From NCBI GenBank assembly GCA_005768725.1, contig VAFM01000002.1, forward strand, positions 186,001 to 250,000: a DNA stretch of 64,000 nucleotides, in the 5' to 3' direction. The position numbers and the translations under genes were made by a program. Below, piece by piece: positions 39,152 to 48,403 of the stretch. Position 1 is the stretch's first letter. Each line of letters opens with the position of its first letter. Origin of the DNA: Blastochloris viridis (lineage in GTDB: Bacteria > Pseudomonadota > Alphaproteobacteria > UBA2136 > UBA6156). The notes below the pieces were generated by a model. It was not told the origin of the DNA. It saw nothing but the letters and a program-made list of their open reading frames with translations, and did no database searches.

Positions 39152-40642
39152 TTACTCCTCGTTGGGGCCAATGAACACCGTTTCGTAGCTGTCAGCGTGG
39201 CCCTCATCATCGGTCACGCTCAGGGTTACCGCCATATGGCTGGGGTACATCTCACCGGTGTCAGTGATGTAACGCGGCCGTTCGGCAAATACGGTGTACT
39301 CGGCCACTTTGCCCGCTTTTACGGCTAACGGCAAGGCCCCGCCGGCCGGTGCCGTCACTTGGGCGGTACGCAAGGTCACATCCGCATGGTCCATACGCAG
39401 ATAGTACGTTTTGGCCGTCCACGATTTATTGATCAAACGCACGGTATAGGTATTCCGTACCGAGCCATCGCTCAGCGCCACGAACATCGGGTTGCGGTAA
39501 TGCACAACACTCATGTCCATCGGAGACTTCGTCATCAGCGCCCACAGCATAACCCCGGCCACGGTCGCCATGATAATCCCGTAGATCACCGTCCGCGGAC
39601 GCACGAACCGCGCATGTTGCCATACATCGGCAAACGTCGCCTTGCCGCAGGGTATCGTCCCGGCCAGATTATTATACCGGATCAATCCGCGCGGGCGCTC
39701 CAGCTTGTCCATCACGCTGTTGCAGGCGTCCACGCACAGCGCGCAGTTAATGCAGCGATACTGCTGCCCGTCCCGAATATCGATTCCCACCGGACACACC
39801 ACCACACAGCGGCGGCAGTCCACACAGTCACCGGCTTCGGGGCTGTTGCCACGCGGCTCGCCACGGGCCTTGTCGTAGGTAACAATAAGGCTTTCCTCAT
39901 CAAACATCGCGCCTTGAAAACGCGCATACGGGCACATATACGTGCACACCTGCTCCCGCGCAAATCCGGCCATCAGGTACGTACTGAAGGTCAGGAAGAT
40001 CATCCAGAATGTCGGAATAAAGTAAAAATCGCCCTTCAGCATATCGCGCCACAGCGTGGGCGCATCCTGAAAGTAAAACACCCATGCCCCGCCGGTCGCC
40101 AGACCGATCAGCAGCCAAGTGATGTGCTTGCCTAGCTTCTTGCGCACCTTGCCAAAGCTCCAAGGTGCCTTCGCTAGCTTGATCTGCGCATTCCGGTCAC
40201 CTTCAAAAAAGCGTTCAACAGTTAAAAACAGATCGGTCCATACGGTCTGCGGGCAGGCATACCCGCACCACACGCGGCCAAACAGGCTGGTCGCAAAAAA
40301 CAGACCCAACGCCGCCAATAACAGCAGACCGGTGAAGTAAAACACCTCCTGCGGCCACAACTCAATAAAGAAGAAATAGAACTTGCGGTTGATGGTATCG
40401 ACCAGAATCGCCTGATCCGGCGCCCCAACTCCACGCTCCCAGCGCACCCATGGCAGCAGATAGTAAAACCCCAGCAACACAGCCATGATGATCCATTTCA
40501 GACGCCGGAAGTTACCCTTCACCTTCGCCTGATACACGGGCTTGCGCGCCTCAAACAGGTTCCAAAGGCTGATACTCTCGCTATCGACGGGCGTAAGGTC
40601 CACACTCCCGCCGCGTTCGTCCTGAATCTCAACCTTTGTCAT
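39152..40642 (-). CDS. ccoG: cbb3 oxidase accessory Fe-S protein CcoG
   Basis: A membrane-bound ferredoxin-like protein of 496 residues (RdxA/FixG family), implicated in Cu(II) reduction for oxidase assembly. Membrane helices in the first half surround WCGYACPQTVWTDLF. Two [4Fe-4S] motifs follow: CVDCRRCVVVCPVGIDIRDG and CINCALCVDACN. The C-terminal periplasmic part is an Ig-like domain (FixG C-terminal). The ATG at 40642 fits relatives; the ribosome site is weak, 10 bp after ccoP, so translation may be coupled. Confidence 0.95.
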   Translation of the reverse strand: MTKVEIQDERGGSVDLTPVDSESISLWNLFEARKPVYQAKVKGNFRRLKWIIMAVLLGFYYLLPWVRWERGVGAPDQAILVDTINRKFYFFFIELWPQEVFYFTGLLLLAALGLFFATSLFGRVWCGYACPQTVWTDLFLTVERFFEGDRNAQIKLAKAPWSFGKVRKKLGKHITWLLIGLATGGAWVFYFQDAPTLWRDMLKGDFYFIPTFWMIFLTFSTYLMAGFAREQVCTYMCPYARFQGAMFDEESLIVTYDKARGEPRGNSPEAGDCVDCRRCVVVCPVGIDIRDGQQYRCINCALCVDACNSVMDKLERPRGLIRYNNLAGTIPCGKATFADVWQHARFVRPRTVIYGIIMATVAGVMLWALMTKSPMDMSVVHYRNPMFVALSDGSVRNTYTVRLINKSWTAKTYYLRMDHADVTLRTAQVTAPAGGALPLAVKAGKVAEYTVFAERPRYITDTGEMYPSHMAVTLSVTDDEGHADSYETVFIGPNEE

Positions 40643-40652
40643 CACGCATACT

Positions 40653-41591
40653 CTACTCGTGGCTTGGCACAGTGGCAGAGGTCTCCACAACAGCCGCCTC
40701 ACCGCCACCCAAGCCATGCACGTACACAGCCAGTTTCTTGATGTCGCTTTCGCTCAGCTTCTGGCCCCAGGCAGGCATTACACCGGCCCGACCGTTCCAG
40801 ATGGTCTCAAAGCGGTCCTTGTTGCTGCCACCGTATAACCAGATGGCGTTATCCAGTGGCGGCGCACCCAGTTCACGGTTGCCTTGGCCCTGGTCGCCGT
40901 GGCAGAGCGCGCAGTTTTCGGCAAACACGGTTTTGCCGCGTTCGGTCGATTCATTGCCTTTAAAGCCATGCGCCAGCACACTCAGATAGTTCACCACGTC
41001 ATCAATTTGTTCTTTGGTCAGCAGTTCGTCCTTGCCAAAGGCCGCCATCGGGCCGGGGTTGCGGGCTTCCGGGTCGGTGGTGTTCCGAATGCCATGACGG
41101 ATGGTATAAACAATATCCTGCAAAGTCCCGCCATGGATCCATTCATCATCCAGCAGGTTGGGGTAACCCTTCGCACCGGCACCGCCGCTGCCGTGGCACT
41201 GCGAGCAGTTAACCGAGAACAGCATACGCCCGGCCGCCGTGGCATAGGTGCGTACCTCATTATCGTCGGCAATAGCCTGCACATCCATGCGGGCAATTTT
41301 CTCTTCAAACGCCTGTTTCTCCTGCGTGGCGTTCTGTAACTCAGTGTTCAACTGACCCACAGATGTCCAACCGGAAAGCGTATCATGTACCAACGGAAGC
41401 GCCGGGTAGTAAGCCATGTACCCAATCGCAAAAACGATGGTCGCCAGAAACACCCATACCCACCAGCGCGGCAGCGGGTTGTTCAGCTCTTCAATACCGT
41501 CCCATTCATGGCCGGTGGTCTGCACATCCGTGTTCAGCTTGTTGGGTGCTTCAAACGAAGTCTTGCGGGGGGTTTTGTCAGTGTTGGCCAT
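40653..41591 (-). CDS. ccoP: cbb3 oxidase diheme cytochrome c subunit
   Basis: A membrane-anchored diheme cytochrome c of 312 residues that receives electrons for the oxidase. The anchor is WWVWVFLATIVFAIGYMAYY. Two heme sites are present: NCSQCHGSGGAGAKGYPNL and NCALCHGDQGQGNRELG. The conserved NPLPRWW segment precedes the helix. RBS and spacing fit a ccoNOQP operon. The C-terminal tail is slightly extended after YVHGLGGGE. Confidence 0.96.
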   Translation of the reverse strand: MANTDKTPRKTSFEAPNKLNTDVQTTGHEWDGIEELNNPLPRWWVWVFLATIVFAIGYMAYYPALPLVHDTLSGWTSVGQLNTELQNATQEKQAFEEKIARMDVQAIADDNEVRTYATAAGRMLFSVNCSQCHGSGGAGAKGYPNLLDDEWIHGGTLQDIVYTIRHGIRNTTDPEARNPGPMAAFGKDELLTKEQIDDVVNYLSVLAHGFKGNESTERGKTVFAENCALCHGDQGQGNRELGAPPLDNAIWLYGGSNKDRFETIWNGRAGVMPAWGQKLSESDIKKLAVYVHGLGGGEAAVVETSATVPSHE

Positions 41592-41624
41592 GGGGGTGGT
41601 CCTTTGTTTCTTTAAAAAAGAGTC

Positions 41625-41792
41625 TTAATCATCAAGCATTTTCTTGCCGATATTCTGGTAGTGAGCCTTGGCACCGGGCCGATACACCCACAGCACCACG
41701 CTCACAAAAATACCGACAAAGATTACGAGACCGATGGCCGCGCAAATGGCCTTGATGGTGGCAAATTCCGCCATGGACATAACGGGTTCCAT
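41625..41792 (-). CDS. ccoQ: cbb3 oxidase small subunit CcoQ
   Basis: A 55-residue single-span subunit: helix AICAAIGLVIFVGIFVSVVL followed by WVYRPGAKAHYQNIGKKMLD, the normal CcoQ pattern of a helix then a [WY]xxRPG-like turn. The ATG at 41792 has AAGGAGA 6 bases upstream. It lies between ccoO and ccoP. Confidence 0.9.
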   Translation of the reverse strand: MEPVMSMAEFATIKAICAAIGLVIFVGIFVSVVLWVYRPGAKAHYQNIGKKMLDD

Positions 41793-41802
41793 CGGTCTCT
41801 CC

Positions 41803-42522
41803 TTAACGGGCTTCGGGTTTGTAGGTCGAAAAGTCCACCAGCGTACCCAGCATCTGCAGGTAAGCCACCAGCGCATCCATTTCGGTCAGCTTGTCGGCGT
41901 TACCGTCAAAGTTGGCCACAACCGCCTTCGGGTAACGGCGCAGCAATTCGCTCGCATCGGCATCCGGATTCACTTGGGCTTTCAGGTCCTCACCCGCCTT
42001 CTCAATCTGCTCGTCGGTATAGGGCACACCCACCATGCGCAGGGTCTTCAAGTGATCGGCAGCGTTATCAAACTTCAGTTCGTTGTCCTGCAGAAAGGCA
42101 TAGCGCGGCATCACACTCTCCGGCACCACGCTACGCGGGTTTATCAGGTGCTCAACGTGCCATTCGTTGCTGTAACGGCCGCCTACACGGGCCAGGTCCG
42201 GCCCGGTGCGCTTGCTGCCCCACTGGAACGGGTGGTCATACATGCTTTCCGCCGCCAGGCTGTAGTGCCCATAACGCTCCACTTCATCCCGGAACGGACG
42301 GATCATCTGACTATGGCAGGCATAGCAACCTTCCCGGATGTAAATATTCCGTCCGGCCAACTCCAGCGGGCTGTAAGGGCGCATACCTTCCACTTTCTCA
42401 ATGGTGCTCTTTACAAAGAACAGCGGTACGATTTCGACAAGACCACCGATGCTGACAACCACCAGGCTGCCGACCAGAAGGTAAATGGCATTCTTCTCGA
42501 AGACTTTATGCAGATTCCACAT
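41803..42522 (-). CDS. ccoO: cbb3 oxidase monoheme cytochrome c subunit
   Basis: A 239-residue cytochrome c subunit. The N-terminal anchor is AIYLLVGSLVVVSIGGLVEI. The heme site is YIREGCYACHSQMIRPFRDE with the following ERYGHYSLAAESMYDHPFQW, both CcoO hallmarks. The distal Met is in VMPRYAFL. It starts at 42522, 12 bp after ccoN. Confidence 0.97.
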   Translation of the reverse strand: MWNLHKVFEKNAIYLLVGSLVVVSIGGLVEIVPLFFVKSTIEKVEGMRPYSPLELAGRNIYIREGCYACHSQMIRPFRDEVERYGHYSLAAESMYDHPFQWGSKRTGPDLARVGGRYSNEWHVEHLINPRSVVPESVMPRYAFLQDNELKFDNAADHLKTLRMVGVPYTDEQIEKAGEDLKAQVNPDADASELLRRYPKAVVANFDGNADKLTEMDALVAYLQMLGTLVDFSTYKPEAR

Positions 42523-42534
42523 GGTCGTATCTCC

Positions 42535-44022
42535 TTACGCGGCTTGCTTCATATAATCGGGCACCTCGGTCGTCGGAGACGTCCCCTTGCGCGCACCGAC
42601 CGGCACTTCCAGGCGCACATCACCCTTGATGGTACGGTACATGTTGTAGGCCATGATCACGGCTCCCAGCAGGAAGACGATGCCCCCCAGCGCACGGATT
42701 AAGTAATACGGGTGCATCTCGGCGACGCTCTCGGCGAAGGAATAGGTAAGGAAACCGTACTCGTTATAGGCACGCCACATCAGCGCCTGCATGATGCCGC
42801 TCACCCACATGGCACAGATGTACAGGATGATACCGATGGTGCTGACCCAGAAATGCCAGTTCACCAACTGATAGGAGTACAGGCGCTCGCGCTTCCACAA
42901 AGCGGGCACAAGGTAGTAGATGCACGAGAAGCTGATCAGCGCGACCCATCCCAGCGCCCCGCTGTGCACGTGGCCAATGGTCCAGTCGGTGTAGTGGCTG
43001 AGGCTGTTGACACTCTTGATCGACATCAGCGGCCCTTCAAACGTGCTCATACCATAGAACGACAGAGCGGATACCATCAGGCGCAGTACCGGGTCATAAC
43101 GCAGGCGCTCCCAGCTGCCACTCAGGGTCATAATGCCGTTAATCATCCCGCCCCAGCTCGGCATCCACAGCATGATGGAGAACACCATACCCATGGTCTG
43201 CGCCCAGTCCGGCAGCGCAGTGTAGTGCAGGTGGTGCGGCCCGGCCCAGATGTACAGGAAGATAAGCCCCCAAAAGTGCACGATGCTCAACCGGTACGAA
43301 TAAATCGGCCGGTTGATATGCTTGGGTACAAAGTAATACATGATGGCCAGAAAGCCCGCAGTGAGAAAGAAACCCACCGCATTATGGCCATACCACCACT
43401 GGATCAGTGCATCCTGTACCCCGCTGGCAGCGCTGTAGCTCTTCACGCCCAGTAGGCTCACCGGCACGGCGGCATTGTTCACAAGGTGCAGCATGGCGAT
43501 GGTGACGATAAACGCAAGGTAGAACCAGTTCGCCACATAAATATGCGGTTCACTGCGTTTAATAAGGGTACCCAGAAACACCACCAGATACGCCACCCAC
43601 ACAACGGTCAGCCACAGGTCCACAAACCATTCCGGCTCGGCATATTCACGGCCTTGGGTTACGCCCAGCAGGTAGCCTACGGCGGCCATTACAATAAACA
43701 ACTGGTAACCGATCATCACGAACCATGGCAGCCACGGGTCACAGAACAACCGTGCCCGGCAGGTGCGCTGCACCACATAAAAACTGCTGGAAATCAGCAC
43801 GGTGCCGCCGAAGGCAAAGATCACACCACTGGTGTGCAGCGGACGCAAACGCCCGAAAGTAAAGTATTCGGCCAAAGCTCCCTGAAAATTCAGTTCCGGG
43901 AACGCCAGCTGCAACGCGATGAACACACCGACAGCCATCCCGATGATGCTCCAGAACATCGCCATAACGGTACCGAAACGTACCACGGATTCATTATAAG
44001 CAGGGGTCAGGGCGGGAGGCAT
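42535..44022 (-). CDS. ccoN: cbb3 oxidase catalytic subunit
   Basis: The heme-copper oxidase subunit of a high-affinity cbb3 (C-family) oxidase, 495 residues with 12 membrane helices. The motifs RPLHTSGVIFAFGG, WWYGHNAVGFFLTAGFLAIM, YIWAGPHHLHYTALPDW and HVHSGALGWVALISF hold the low-spin heme, CuB and high-spin heme histidines. The ATG at 44022 has AAGGA 8 bases upstream. It heads the ccoNOQP-ccoGHIS-ccsBA-tlpA-cyt c series. A Fnr/FixK-type site lies 59 bp upstream. Confidence 0.97.
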   Translation of the reverse strand: MPPALTPAYNESVVRFGTVMAMFWSIIGMAVGVFIALQLAFPELNFQGALAEYFTFGRLRPLHTSGVIFAFGGTVLISSSFYVVQRTCRARLFCDPWLPWFVMIGYQLFIVMAAVGYLLGVTQGREYAEPEWFVDLWLTVVWVAYLVVFLGTLIKRSEPHIYVANWFYLAFIVTIAMLHLVNNAAVPVSLLGVKSYSAASGVQDALIQWWYGHNAVGFFLTAGFLAIMYYFVPKHINRPIYSYRLSIVHFWGLIFLYIWAGPHHLHYTALPDWAQTMGMVFSIMLWMPSWGGMINGIMTLSGSWERLRYDPVLRLMVSALSFYGMSTFEGPLMSIKSVNSLSHYTDWTIGHVHSGALGWVALISFSCIYYLVPALWKRERLYSYQLVNWHFWVSTIGIILYICAMWVSGIMQALMWRAYNEYGFLTYSFAESVAEMHPYYLIRALGGIVFLLGAVIMAYNMYRTIKGDVRLEVPVGARKGTSPTTEVPDYMKQAA

Positions 44023-44080
44023 GGGGGAATCCTTTGCTTGGTTGCAGCTTTTCACCTACTCCACCCTACCGCCAACACGC

Positions 44081-44094
44081 TTGATTTGCGTCAA
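44081..44094 (-). promoter_or_regulatory. Fnr/FixK-type box before ccoN
   Basis: TTGATTTGCGTCAA on the top strand, TTGACGCAAATCAA on the gene strand. It matches TTGA(C/T)-N4-(A/G)TCAA in all ten half-site positions. Centred near -41 of a plausible start, it would activate the cbb3 operon at low oxygen. The 256-bp gap to 44278 also holds the promoter of the divergent exporter genes. Confidence 0.7.
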
Positions 44095-44278
44095 TTCAGC
44101 CCCATTTCGCTGAATTTGACATCATATATGTGTGGCACCGGCAGCACCGCCGCTCCGCTGTGCCCAGCTCCTAGGCACAGCATTTTTTCATTCACCGAAG
44201 GAAAATGCGCACGTTGCGCGTTATATGGTAGTCTCAACGTCAATTCGAACCGGAAAACCCCTCGTCCGACAAAGCATT

Positions 44279-45289
44279 ATGAAAAAATACATCCTTTACA
44301 CTCTCCTCTTCCTCGGAGGCGCTGCGGCCCTTTACGGCCTCTGGTCATGGCTCAAACCGACAACGGTGGAGGTCACTACTCCCACCCGCGGCCCGGTGGT
44401 AGACGCCGTCTATGCCTCCGGCACGGTGGAGCCGGAAGTGATGTACCCGGTCGCGCCACGTGTCACGGCCCGTCTCACCCAATTGCTGGCCGATGAAGGC
44501 GATGTCGTCGCGCCGGGTCAGGTACTTGGCAAGCTCGAAGCGGCCGACCTCACCGCCAACCTGATGGAACTGAAGGCCCGCGAAGCCAACGCCAAAGCGC
44601 AGTTCGAGCGTGAGCAACGTCTGCTTCCGCAAGGCGGTACGTCTCAGGCGGCATTCGATACCGCTCAGGCCGACTACCGCGCCGCAACCCAGGCCCGCAA
44701 GGCCGCAGAGGCTCAGGTCGGGTTTACCCAGCTCACCGCCATGGTCACTTCCACCGTCGTCTACCGTCAGGGCGAAGTCGGCGAACTTATCCCCGCCAAC
44801 ACGACGGTCTTCTGGCTGGCCGAACCCGGCAATCTGCGCATCAGCGTGCAGGTCGATGAAGAAGACATTCCACAGGTGCAACTTGGCCAGCGTGTCCTGA
44901 TGCGCTCCGACGCCTTCCCCGGCAAATCGTTCGAAGGCCGCGTGACCAGCATCACCCCGAAGGGCGACGCCGAAGCCCGCAGCTTCCGCGTCCGCGTCGG
45001 CCTGCCGTCCGACATCCCCTTCCGCATCGGCATGACGGTCGAAACCAATATCATTCTACGCACCGAAGACAACGCCCTGCTCATCCCCACCTCCGCCGTC
45101 AGCAGCGGCAAGGTCTGGAAGGTCGTTAACGGCGAAGCCCACCAATCCGTTGTCACCACCGGCGTGTTGGGGCCGGATAAAACCGAGATCCTCGGCGGCG
45201 TTTCCCCGTCCGACATCATCGTTGTATCCCCGGAAGCCGATCTGGAAAACGGTCAGAAACTCCACACAGAGATGCGCACGAAGAAGTAA
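44279..45289 (+). CDS. Periplasmic adaptor (HlyD/MacA family) of an ABC exporter
   Basis: A 336-residue membrane fusion protein. An N-terminal anchor (ILYTLLFLGGAAALYGLW) is followed by a lipoyl-like domain (TRLTQLLADEGDVVAPGQVL and the returning GEVGELIPANTTVFWLAEPG), a short helical hairpin (ANAKAQFEREQRLLPQGG, QAAFDTAQADYRAATQARKA) and a beta-barrel domain. The ATG at 44279 starts the anchor. It is followed by an FtsX-type permease and an ATPase, the layout of MacAB or DevBCA exporters. It probably bridges to an outer-membrane channel. A TolC-like gene is present only as a damaged copy at 58.5 kb. Confidence 0.88.
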   Translation: MKKYILYTLLFLGGAAALYGLWSWLKPTTVEVTTPTRGPVVDAVYASGTVEPEVMYPVAPRVTARLTQLLADEGDVVAPGQVLGKLEAADLTANLMELKAREANAKAQFEREQRLLPQGGTSQAAFDTAQADYRAATQARKAAEAQVGFTQLTAMVTSTVVYRQGEVGELIPANTTVFWLAEPGNLRISVQVDEEDIPQVQLGQRVLMRSDAFPGKSFEGRVTSITPKGDAEARSFRVRVGLPSDIPFRIGMTVETNIILRTEDNALLIPTSAVSSGKVWKVVNGEAHQSVVTTGVLGPDKTEILGGVSPSDIIVVSPEADLENGQKLHTEMRTKK

Positions 45290-45297
45290 TCCGTCTC

Positions 45298-46542
45298 ATG
45301 CGCCTGCTGCTCGCCATCGCCTTTCGCCACCTTATGGCCCGCAAACGCCAGAGCGTCGTCTCGCTGGCGGGCATCGTGCTGGGCGTGGCGTTTTTCATGG
45401 CCATCTCCTCACTCATGCAGGGGTCGGAGGCCGACTTCATCCGCCGCCTGATCGACAACTCGCCGCATATCACGATCTCCGATGAATACCGCGCCAACAA
45501 GCCGCAACCGGTCTACGCGGCCTATCCCGGCAGCACCATTCAACTGCGCAATTTAACACCTATGCCGGAAAACCGCGGCATCCGCGGTTATATTCAAACC
45601 CTGCAACTGCTTAAAACCTACCCCGGCGTACGCGCTTCGGCCTCGCTGTCTGGCCAGGGTATTCTTACCTTTGCCGGTCGCAACATCGGCCTCACGGTCA
45701 CCGGCATGCTCCCCGCCGATATTGAGGGCGTCACCACCATCGGCCAATACATGCAGAAGGGTAAGGTCCGAGACCTGGAGGCCGACTCCAACGGTATCCT
45801 CATCGGCGAAACCCTCTCCCGCAAATACGGGGTCGATATGGGCGACAGCCTGCCCATCACCTCCGGCACGGGTGCCACCCGCAGCTTTAAGGTGGTCGGT
45901 ATCTTCCGTACGGGCCGCGGCGGTTACGATGAACGGAACGCCTTCGTCACCCTTCCCCGTGCCCAGGCCCTGCTCGGTCAACCCAACCGCATCAACAGTA
46001 TCATTATCAAGCTGGATGACGCCTACCAGGCCCGCACGCTCGCATCCCAGATCGAAACCGCCATCGGTTACAAGGCCGAATCCTGGCAGGAGCAATCGGA
46101 AGACATTCTCAGCACCCTCATCATTCGCAATATCATCATGTACACGGTGGTCAGTGCCGTATTGCTGGTGGCGGCGTTCGGTATCTATAACGTCATCTCA
46201 ACGGTGGTGCTGGAGAAACAGCGCGACATCGCCATTCTCAAATCGATGGGCTTCGAGGCCCATGAGATCCAGACCATCTTCGTCTCACAAGGTGTGATGT
46301 TAGGAGTTGCCGGTGCCGCCGCCGGAGTACCTCTGGGGGTCGCCTTGATGACCGCGCTTCTCCAAGTGAAAATGAAAGTCCCGGGCACGCGCGAGCCCGT
46401 CACCATGCCGCTCAGTTGGGAATGGAACATCTTCGCCATCGCCATCGCCTTTGCGGTCACGGCCTCCATTCTGGCAGCCCTGCTCCCGGCCCGTAAGGCC
46501 TCAAAGATCGAACCCGTCGAGATTCTGCGCGGAGGTTTCTAA
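45298..46542 (+). CDS. ABC exporter permease, FtsX/LolC/MacB-type
   Basis: A 414-residue permease with four membrane helices: one N-terminal (VSLAGIVLGVAFFMAISSLM) and three C-terminal (IIMYTVVSAVLLVAAFGIYN, GVMLGVAGAAAGVPLGVALM, IFAIAIAFAVTASILAALLP) around a periplasmic MacB-like core domain. The coupling signature EKQRDIAILKSMGF and the end LPARKASKIEPVEILRGG are typical. It starts 8 bp after the adaptor gene and ends 2 bp before the ATPase gene. The substrate is unknown. LolCE and DevC are the nearest named types. Confidence 0.9.
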   Translation: MRLLLAIAFRHLMARKRQSVVSLAGIVLGVAFFMAISSLMQGSEADFIRRLIDNSPHITISDEYRANKPQPVYAAYPGSTIQLRNLTPMPENRGIRGYIQTLQLLKTYPGVRASASLSGQGILTFAGRNIGLTVTGMLPADIEGVTTIGQYMQKGKVRDLEADSNGILIGETLSRKYGVDMGDSLPITSGTGATRSFKVVGIFRTGRGGYDERNAFVTLPRAQALLGQPNRINSIIIKLDDAYQARTLASQIETAIGYKAESWQEQSEDILSTLIIRNIIMYTVVSAVLLVAAFGIYNVISTVVLEKQRDIAILKSMGFEAHEIQTIFVSQGVMLGVAGAAAGVPLGVALMTALLQVKMKVPGTREPVTMPLSWEWNIFAIAIAFAVTASILAALLPARKASKIEPVEILRGGF

Positions 46543-46544
46543 CC

Positions 46545-47225
46545 ATGAGCAAAACGCCCCTCCTCCGCACCGAAAAACTCACACGTACCCTCACTGGCGA
46601 AATCCCCATCACGCTGGTCAACCAGGTCGATGTCGCCATTGAAGCCGGCGAATTCGTCGCCATTGTCGGCCCCTCCGGTTCGGGCAAATCCTCGCTGCTG
46701 TATCTTTTGGGGCTGCTCGACAAACCCACTTCCGGCCACCTGTATTTCGACGGCATGAACATGAGCACCGCGACCGAACACCAGCGTGCCCGCACGCGCC
46801 TCGCCAAAATGGGTTTTGTCTTCCAGTTCCACTTTCTGCTACCGGAGTTTTCCGCGCTGGAAAACGTCATGTTGCCGATGCAGCAACTGAACGAAGTCCC
46901 GTTCGAGCAAGGTAAAGCCCGCGCGATCGAACTCCTCACCCGTCTGGGGCTCAAGGAGCAGATGCACAAACGCCCCCACCAGCTCTCGGGCGGTCAAAGC
47001 CAGCGTGTCGCCATCGCCCGCGCGCTTATTAACAAGCCGCAAATGCTGTTTGCCGACGAACCGACCGGGAATCTCGACTCCAAATCCGGCAATACCGTCA
47101 AACAGATGTTCCGCGAACTGACGCGCACCGAAAACTGCGCGCTCGCCATCGTCACGCACGATGATTCCTTCGCCGAACAAGCCGACCGTATCATTCATAT
47201 TGTCGATGGCGTCATCCAACCGTAG
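46545..47225 (+). CDS. ABC exporter ATPase, LolD/MacB-type
   Basis: A 226-residue ATPase. Walker A is VGPSGSGKSSLLYLLGLLD, the signature LSGGQSQRVAIARALI, Walker B MLFADEPTGNLDSKSG, and the H-loop IVTHDD. The LLGLLDKPTSGHLYFDG block is specific to the LolD/MacB/FtsE branch that pairs with FtsX-type permeases. It forms a three-gene operon with the adaptor and permease. Confidence 0.93.
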   Translation: MSKTPLLRTEKLTRTLTGEIPITLVNQVDVAIEAGEFVAIVGPSGSGKSSLLYLLGLLDKPTSGHLYFDGMNMSTATEHQRARTRLAKMGFVFQFHFLLPEFSALENVMLPMQQLNEVPFEQGKARAIELLTRLGLKEQMHKRPHQLSGGQSQRVAIARALINKPQMLFADEPTGNLDSKSGNTVKQMFRELTRTENCALAIVTHDDSFAEQADRIIHIVDGVIQP

Positions 47226-47234
47226 CATAACGGT

Positions 47235-48089
47235 ATGAGCACAGTTCCTATTGTCGCCCTTGTCGGTGGTACCGGTTTCATCGGGCAAGCTACCATGCAC
47301 GCTCTCCTAGCACGAGGGTGTCATATCCGGCTTATCTCCCGCCATAAGCCCACGTTCTCACTACCTGACTCCGTCACGTGGCATGCCGCAGATACAGCTC
47401 ACCCCGATTCCCTCATCTCGCCCTTCCAAGGCTGTACCAGCGTAATTCATCTGGTGGCGGTGCTGGCCGAGCGTGGTCAACCGTTTACCCATACCATTTT
47501 GCAAAGCACCGTGAATACGGTTCAGGCAGCTCACACGGCGCAGGTGGCCCATTTCGTATACGTTTCGGCGTTGGAGGCCAGCCCCACGAGCCCCAGCCGC
47601 TATACGTGCGCCAAAGGCATGGCCGAAAATGCCGTGCGCACATTTTATCCATTCAGCACCATTGCCCGCCCTTCACTCGTGATAGGTGATGGCGGAGGCT
47701 TTCGCCAACAGATAGACTTGCTCACGCGCTATATGCCAATCATGGTACTGCCAGGGATGGGTCACAGCCGGTTTCAACCAATAGACGTGCAGTCTGTCGC
47801 CGAAACCCTCGCCAAACAGGCTCTCACTCCGCCACACAAAGCCAAGACCTTGTTGCTTGCCGGTCCCCACGTTTATACGTTCCGCCAACTCGCGCAAACC
47901 GAGCTTTCCCGCCTTAAGCGCCAGCGTATCTTCCTGCCCTTGCCATGGTGGGTCACATGGCTTATCGCCTACGCGTTTCACATTCTGGACCGTCTCACCT
48001 GCTATCGCCTCATTCCTCTCTGGTTGTTGGTCACACCCGACCAAGTCAGTCTTCTTAAACAGGAAAACATCGTAACGAGCCCAAAATAA
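47235..48089 (+). CDS. NAD(P)-binding SDR protein, complex I NDUFA9-like
   Basis: An atypical short-chain dehydrogenase of 284 residues. The nucleotide-binding motif is VALVGGTGFIGQATM; FVYVSALEASPTSPSRYTCA and KGMAENAVR give the YxxxK-like region (Y-T-C-A-K); RPSLVIGDGGGF and HSRFQPIDVQSVAETL are typical of the NDUFA9 branch. A C-terminal hydrophobic segment (WWVTWLIAYAFHIL) suggests membrane contact. It starts 9 bp after the ATPase gene. In alphaproteobacteria such proteins are tied to complex I or quinone biology; which role applies here is not clear. Confidence 0.8.
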   Translation: MSTVPIVALVGGTGFIGQATMHALLARGCHIRLISRHKPTFSLPDSVTWHAADTAHPDSLISPFQGCTSVIHLVAVLAERGQPFTHTILQSTVNTVQAAHTAQVAHFVYVSALEASPTSPSRYTCAKGMAENAVRTFYPFSTIARPSLVIGDGGGFRQQIDLLTRYMPIMVLPGMGHSRFQPIDVQSVAETLAKQALTPPHKAKTLLLAGPHVYTFRQLAQTELSRLKRQRIFLPLPWWVTWLIAYAFHILDRLTCYRLIPLWLLVTPDQVSLLKQENIVTSPK

Positions 48090-48156
48090 CAGCCTCGGAA
48101 CTTTATCCGCCCCGCTCCGTTAGTCTCCCGAAGTCAAACCAAAAGGAGACAGACTT

Positions 48157-48402
48157 ATGAAACCCATGGGCATTATCATTGCCGTAGTCGTAGCCGTACT
48201 CGTGGTCTTTGTAGGCTATAGCTACCTCAACCAACCCCAGCCGATGTCCGAGCGTATCGACAACGCCGGTACCGAGCTTGGCAACGGCAACGTAGGCGAA
48301 GCCTTCGACGAACTGGGCAACGAGACCCGCGGCGACAAGCTGAGCGACGACATGAACGACGCCAAGGAAGCTGTCACCCCGGCTCCTGCCACCGCTCAGT
48401 AA
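48157..48402 (+). CDS. Small membrane-anchored protein (81 aa)
   Basis: An 81-residue protein with an N-terminal helix (IIIAVVVAVLVVFVGYSYLN) and an acidic periplasmic part (SERIDNAGTELGNGNVGEAF, then ELGNETRGDKLSDDMNDAKE) that would form a short amphipathic helix. The ATG at 48157 has AAGGAG 8 bases upstream. A terminator lies just past it, inside the convergent oxyR end. Function unknown. Confidence 0.65.
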   Translation: MKPMGIIIAVVVAVLVVFVGYSYLNQPQPMSERIDNAGTELGNGNVGEAFDELGNETRGDKLSDDMNDAKEAVTPAPATAQ

Positions 48403-48403
48403 C

